Assembly (NCBI GenBank): GCA_035705295.1
Contig: DASSWG010000117.1
Location: 1 to 7,369 of the forward strand
Direction: 5' to 3'
DNA length: 7,369 nt
Source: DASSWG01 sp035705295
GTDB taxonomy: Bacteria; Bacteroidota; Bacteroidia; Flavobacteriales; Flavobacteriaceae
Positions 5,688 through 7,369 of this stretch are shown here, in pieces; the first letter of the stretch is position 1, and each line of letters starts with the position of its first letter. The notes below the pieces were generated by a model. The model was not told where the DNA came from. It worked only from the letters and a program-made list of their open reading frames with translations, and did no database searches. Position numbers and translations under genes: made by a program.

Positions 5688-6569
5688 ATGAACCACTCGG
5701 CAAAAATGCTTCGCGATGATGCGCTAAAAGGAAAAAAAATTGTGGTCACCGGCGGCGGAAGCGGGCTTGGAAAATCAATGGTGCGCTATTTTATGGAGTT
5801 GGGCGCGAGCGTGGCCATCACTTCGCGCAATTTGGAAAAACTTCAAAAAACAGCTGCCGAACTCGAAACCGAAACCGGTGGAAAATGTTTTGCTTTTCAA
5901 TGCGATGTCCGGCATTACGATCAAGTGGAAAAAATGCGCGATCAAGTCCTTGAAAAAATGGGGAATGTTGATGTTTTGTTGAACAACGCCGCCGGAAATT
6001 TCATTTCGCCCACCGAACGTTTGTCAGCCAACGCCTTTGACACCATTATCGACATTGTTTTGAAAGGGACCAAAAACTGCACCTTGGCTTTCGGAAAACA
6101 TTGGATCGACCAACAAGAAAAAAACAAAAGCATTTTGAACATTGTGACAACCTACGCCTGGACCGGTTCTGCCTATGTGGTGCCAAGCGCCGCAGCAAAA
6201 GCCGGTGTTTTGGCGATGACGCGGTCACTGGCGGTAGAATGGGCAAAATACGGAATGCGCTTCAACGCCATTGCCCCGGGGCCTTTTCCCACGAAAGGCG
6301 CGTTGGACCGTTTGTTGCCCGGAAATTTAAAAGAACAATTCGATTTGGCGAAAAAAGTGCCCCTCAAACGCACGGGTGAACACCAAGAATTGGCAAATTT
6401 GGCCGCTTATTTGGTATCCGATTTTTCATCATTCGTCAACGGCGAAGTGGTGACCATTGATGGCGGCGAGTGGCTGAAAGGCGCAGGTCAATTTAATTTT
6501 TTGGAAGGAATTCCGGCAGAATTATGGGATGAATTGGAATTGCTTATCAAAGGAAAAAAAGAAGATTAA
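5688..6569 (+). CDS. SDR oxidoreductase resembling 2,4-dienoyl-CoA reductase (DECR type)
   Basis: A 293-residue short-chain dehydrogenase. The nucleotide-binding motif TGGGSGLG (21-28) is followed by SRN (46-48), typical of NADP(H)-preferring enzymes, then CDV (72-74) and NNAAGNFISPTERLS (99-113). The active site follows the DECR1 pattern rather than the classical YxxxK: Tyr156 in TTYAWTG, Ser167, and Lys171 in SAAAKAG. Tyr and Lys are 15 apart, as in human mitochondrial 2,4-dienoyl-CoA reductase, whose NNAAGNFISPTERLS segment is essentially the same. The likely reaction is NADPH-dependent reduction of 2,4-dienoyl-CoA during degradation of unsaturated fatty acids. This is inferred from similarity, and the true substrate could be another enoyl-type thioester. 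The ATG at 5688 lies five bases after the nucleotidyltransferase stop; Met7 (5706) is an alternative start. No separate promoter is obvious, so it may be read from upstream. Confidence 0.88.
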   Translation: MNHSAKMLRDDALKGKKIVVTGGGSGLGKSMVRYFMELGASVAITSRNLEKLQKTAAELETETGGKCFAFQCDVRHYDQVEKMRDQVLEKMGNVDVLLNNAAGNFISPTERLSANAFDTIIDIVLKGTKNCTLAFGKHWIDQQEKNKSILNIVTTYAWTGSAYVVPSAAAKAGVLAMTRSLAVEWAKYGMRFNAIAPGPFPTKGALDRLLPGNLKEQFDLAKKVPLKRTGEHQELANLAAYLVSDFSSFVNGEVVTIDGGEWLKGAGQFNFLEGIPAELWDELELLIKGKKED

Positions 6570-6599
6570 ACCCTCTTATTTGATTTGTTTTTGAACATC

Positions 6600-6623
6600 A
6601 ACTCTTTCAAGAAAAAATGAGTT
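6600..6623. terminator. Weak candidate bidirectional terminator hairpin
   Basis: AACTC (6600-6604) and GAGTT (6619-6623) can pair around an A/T-rich interior that can partly pair too (TTTC with GAAA). It lies between the converging SDR and PIN-toxin genes and is followed by TT on the plus side. The stem is short and G/C-poor, so the call is tentative. Confidence 0.25.
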
Positions 6624-6995
6624 TTAAACGTCGTAAAAAATCAAATTTAATGCTTCAACTTTTCGGAAATGATGATCTGCGGTTATAAGTGGCAATTGAA
6701 GATAAAAAGCTGTGGCGGCAATAATTGAATCGGGTAGTTTCAATCTTGATTTTCGCCTGAATTCAATAGCCAATTCTTTGATTTCGGGATTCAATTCAAT
6801 GACTGAACAATTTTTTAGCAGCCCTCTTATGATTTTGTCGGAATGATCAGTAATCTCAGGGAAACACAGCAATTCCAATTCTGTAATAAATGAAACAACA
6901 ATTTCTTTGTTGTTGAGCATTTCAATTACTTCAGGATTGCCTTTTAAAAAATATAGAAGAATATTCGTGTCGGCCAAAAGTTTATTCCCATTCAT
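6624..6995 (-). CDS. PIN-domain ribonuclease toxin (VapC-like)
   Basis: A 123-residue PIN domain, the usual VapC length. VapC toxins are Mg2+-dependent ribonucleases that cut tRNA or rRNA and are neutralised by a co-encoded antitoxin. The expected acidic residues are visible: Asp9 in LLADTNILLYFL (N-terminal motif), Glu41 in SFITELELL, Asp89 in LKLPDSIIAATA, and Asp107 in LITADHHF. All four are intact, so the protein is probably active. The ATG at 6995 lies inside the antitoxin gene, which ends at 6982. The 14-base overlap in different frames supports coupled translation and an antitoxin-first order. It converges with the SDR gene, leaving only 54 bases between them. The coding strand is A/T-rich (16 of 60 G+C in 6901-6960), which fits a transferred module. 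The target RNA cannot be told from the sequence. Confidence 0.9.
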   Translation of the reverse strand: MNGNKLLADTNILLYFLKGNPEVIEMLNNKEIVVSFITELELLCFPEITDHSDKIIRGLLKNCSVIELNPEIKELAIEFRRKSRLKLPDSIIAATAFYLQLPLITADHHFRKVEALNLIFYDV

Positions 6996-7149
6996 TCCTC
7001 AATTTACTTTGATATTGCAATGGATCAATATCTGTTTTTAATTTTCCCGCATATTTTTGAATGTCTTTTTTTGGGGTTTTTGAAAAAAAAGTGAGTATTC
7101 TCTTTTTTATTTCTTCCAAAGAAGTTCCTTTTTTAATAATCGTCTCCAT
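6982..7149 (-). CDS. Putative antitoxin of the PIN toxin (55 aa)
   Basis: A small protein upstream of, and overlapping, the PIN toxin gene by 14 bases; that position identifies it as the probable antitoxin. It is lysine-rich. Residues 10-21 (SLEEIKKRILTF) look helical, a loop PKKD follows, and the C-terminal tail carries GKLKTDIDPLQYQSKLRNEWE (positions 35-55; key residues Asp42-Pro43-Leu44 and the terminal Arg-Asn-Glu-Trp-Glu). A tail of this kind is, from memory, common in Bacteroidota antitoxins that pair with PIN toxins, and probably occupies the toxin groove. No clear AbrB, RHH or Phd DNA-binding domain is visible, so it is not a standard VapB. The ATG at 7149 was chosen over an in-frame GTG at 7206 because a strong promoter lies between them; the longer form would place that promoter inside the gene. 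Confidence 0.75.
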   Translation of the reverse strand: METIIKKGTSLEEIKKRILTFFSKTPKKDIQKYAGKLKTDIDPLQYQSKLRNEWE

Positions 7150-7174
7150 ATTTGTCGATTTGACACGATCAAAT
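7150..7174. promoter_or_regulatory. Candidate operator palindrome at the toxin-antitoxin start
   Basis: ATTTGTCG (7150-7157) and CGATCAAAT (7166-7174) form an inverted repeat with one bulged base, separated by 8 bases. It overlaps the -7 box and the presumed transcription start of the antitoxin gene. Toxin-antitoxin operons are commonly autorepressed at such sites; binding here is inferred. Confidence 0.4.
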
Positions 7175-7202
7175 ATAATGATTTTTTCGCATTTCTTGCA
7201 AC
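7170..7202 (-). promoter_or_regulatory. Promoter of the antitoxin-toxin operon
   Basis: On the minus strand, TATATTTG (7177-7170) matches TAnnTTTG fully. GTTG (7202-7199) stands 21 bases upstream as a -33 element. The -7 box ends 20 bases before the ATG at 7149, giving a short leader. Together this is one of the best promoter matches in the window. Confidence 0.65.
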
Positions 7203-7272
7203 CCACAAATATTTGATTTCCAATTTTTAGTATTTGGCCGTTTCATAAACCTATAATTAATTGTATTTTTAC

Positions 7273-7292
7273 TGTTTCAAACTCAAGAAACA
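7273..7292. repeat. TGTTTC/GAAACA inverted repeat just upstream of parA
   Basis: TGTTTC (7273-7278) and GAAACA (7287-7292) are perfect 6-base arms, 8 bases apart, ending three bases before the parA ATG. The arms equal the half-sites of the bacterial parS consensus (TGTTTC-ACGT-GAAACA), but the spacer is 8 rather than 4 bases. It may be a regulatory site, a relic or chance. Confidence 0.4.
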
Positions 7293-7295
7293 TTA

Positions 7296-7369
7296 ATGGG
7301 CAAAATCATTGCAATTGCAAACCAAAAAGGAGGGGTCGGAAAAACGACCACTTCTGTGAACTTGGCGGC
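7296..7369 (+). CDS. parA: ParA/Soj family partitioning ATPase, N-terminal fragment (runs off window)
   Basis: Only 24 codons are visible: an N-terminal strand (KIIAIANQ) running into the deviant Walker A motif KGGVGKTT at residues 11-18, followed by SVNLA. Both the signature lysine (Lys11) and the P-loop lysine (Lys16) are present. The start next to the motif is characteristic of chromosomal ParA/Soj, which moves chromosome origins together with ParB bound to parS. MinD and other deviant Walker ATPases begin similarly, but the asparagine-glutamine before KGG and the NLA after it favour ParA. Its gene is divergent from the toxin-antitoxin operon across 146 bases. A weak promoter candidate is TATTTTTA (7264-7271), with TTTC 19 bases upstream (7241-7244). 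Confidence 0.9.
   Translation, partial: MGKIIAIANQKGGVGKTTTSVNLA

Noticed and set aside
7150..7206. GTG-initiated 19-residue extension of the antitoxin with a Cys-x2-Cys
   Set aside because: It contains the TATATTTG promoter box and the palindrome, so it is almost certainly upstream regulatory DNA, and the cysteine pair is likely chance.

Overview
The window looks like a chromosomal segment of a Bacteroidota bacterium, probably Flavobacteriia. Three things point that way. Several starts are preceded by the Bacteroidota promoter pattern (TTTG or TTG, about 18-21 bases, then TAnnTTTG). Starts lack Shine-Dalgarno sequences and have A/T-rich leaders. The gene families are typical of the group: secreted carboxypeptidase-regulatory-like proteins, a DECR-like SDR and ParA. 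This placement is inference from pattern recognition, not from a search.

Layout. 2-1186 (+) is the 3' part of clpB, the disaggregase, followed by a probable terminator (1222-1250). 1187-1702 is a gene-free convergent gap with direct and inverted repeats that looks like a degenerate interspersed repeat. 1703-3255 (-) holds two adjacent secreted CarboxypepD_reg-like proteins that are tandem paralogues of each other. 3358-4977 (+) holds pepE (aspartyl dipeptidase) and glsA (glutaminase), abutting as TAAATG behind one clear promoter. 5000-5682 (+) is an AT-rich two-gene module with its own -7 box: a 62-aa protein overlapping by ATGA with an AbiEii-like nucleotidyltransferase. 5688-6569 (+) is an SDR closely resembling mitochondrial-type 2,4-dienoyl-CoA reductase. 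6624-7149 (-) is a PIN-toxin/antitoxin operon with a good promoter and a palindrome at its start. 7296-7369 (+) is the first 24 codons of a ParA/Soj ATPase.

How the genes fit together. The core genes cover protein quality control (ClpB), peptide and amide nitrogen recovery (PepE releasing Asp, GlsA releasing Glu and ammonia), fatty-acid metabolism (SDR) and chromosome partitioning (ParA). Two AT-rich toxin-antitoxin-like modules sit among them, on either side of the SDR gene, and look like accessory insertions. The least described item is the 62-aa/nucleotidyltransferase pair. No CRISPR array, tRNA, rRNA, transposase or integrase was seen.
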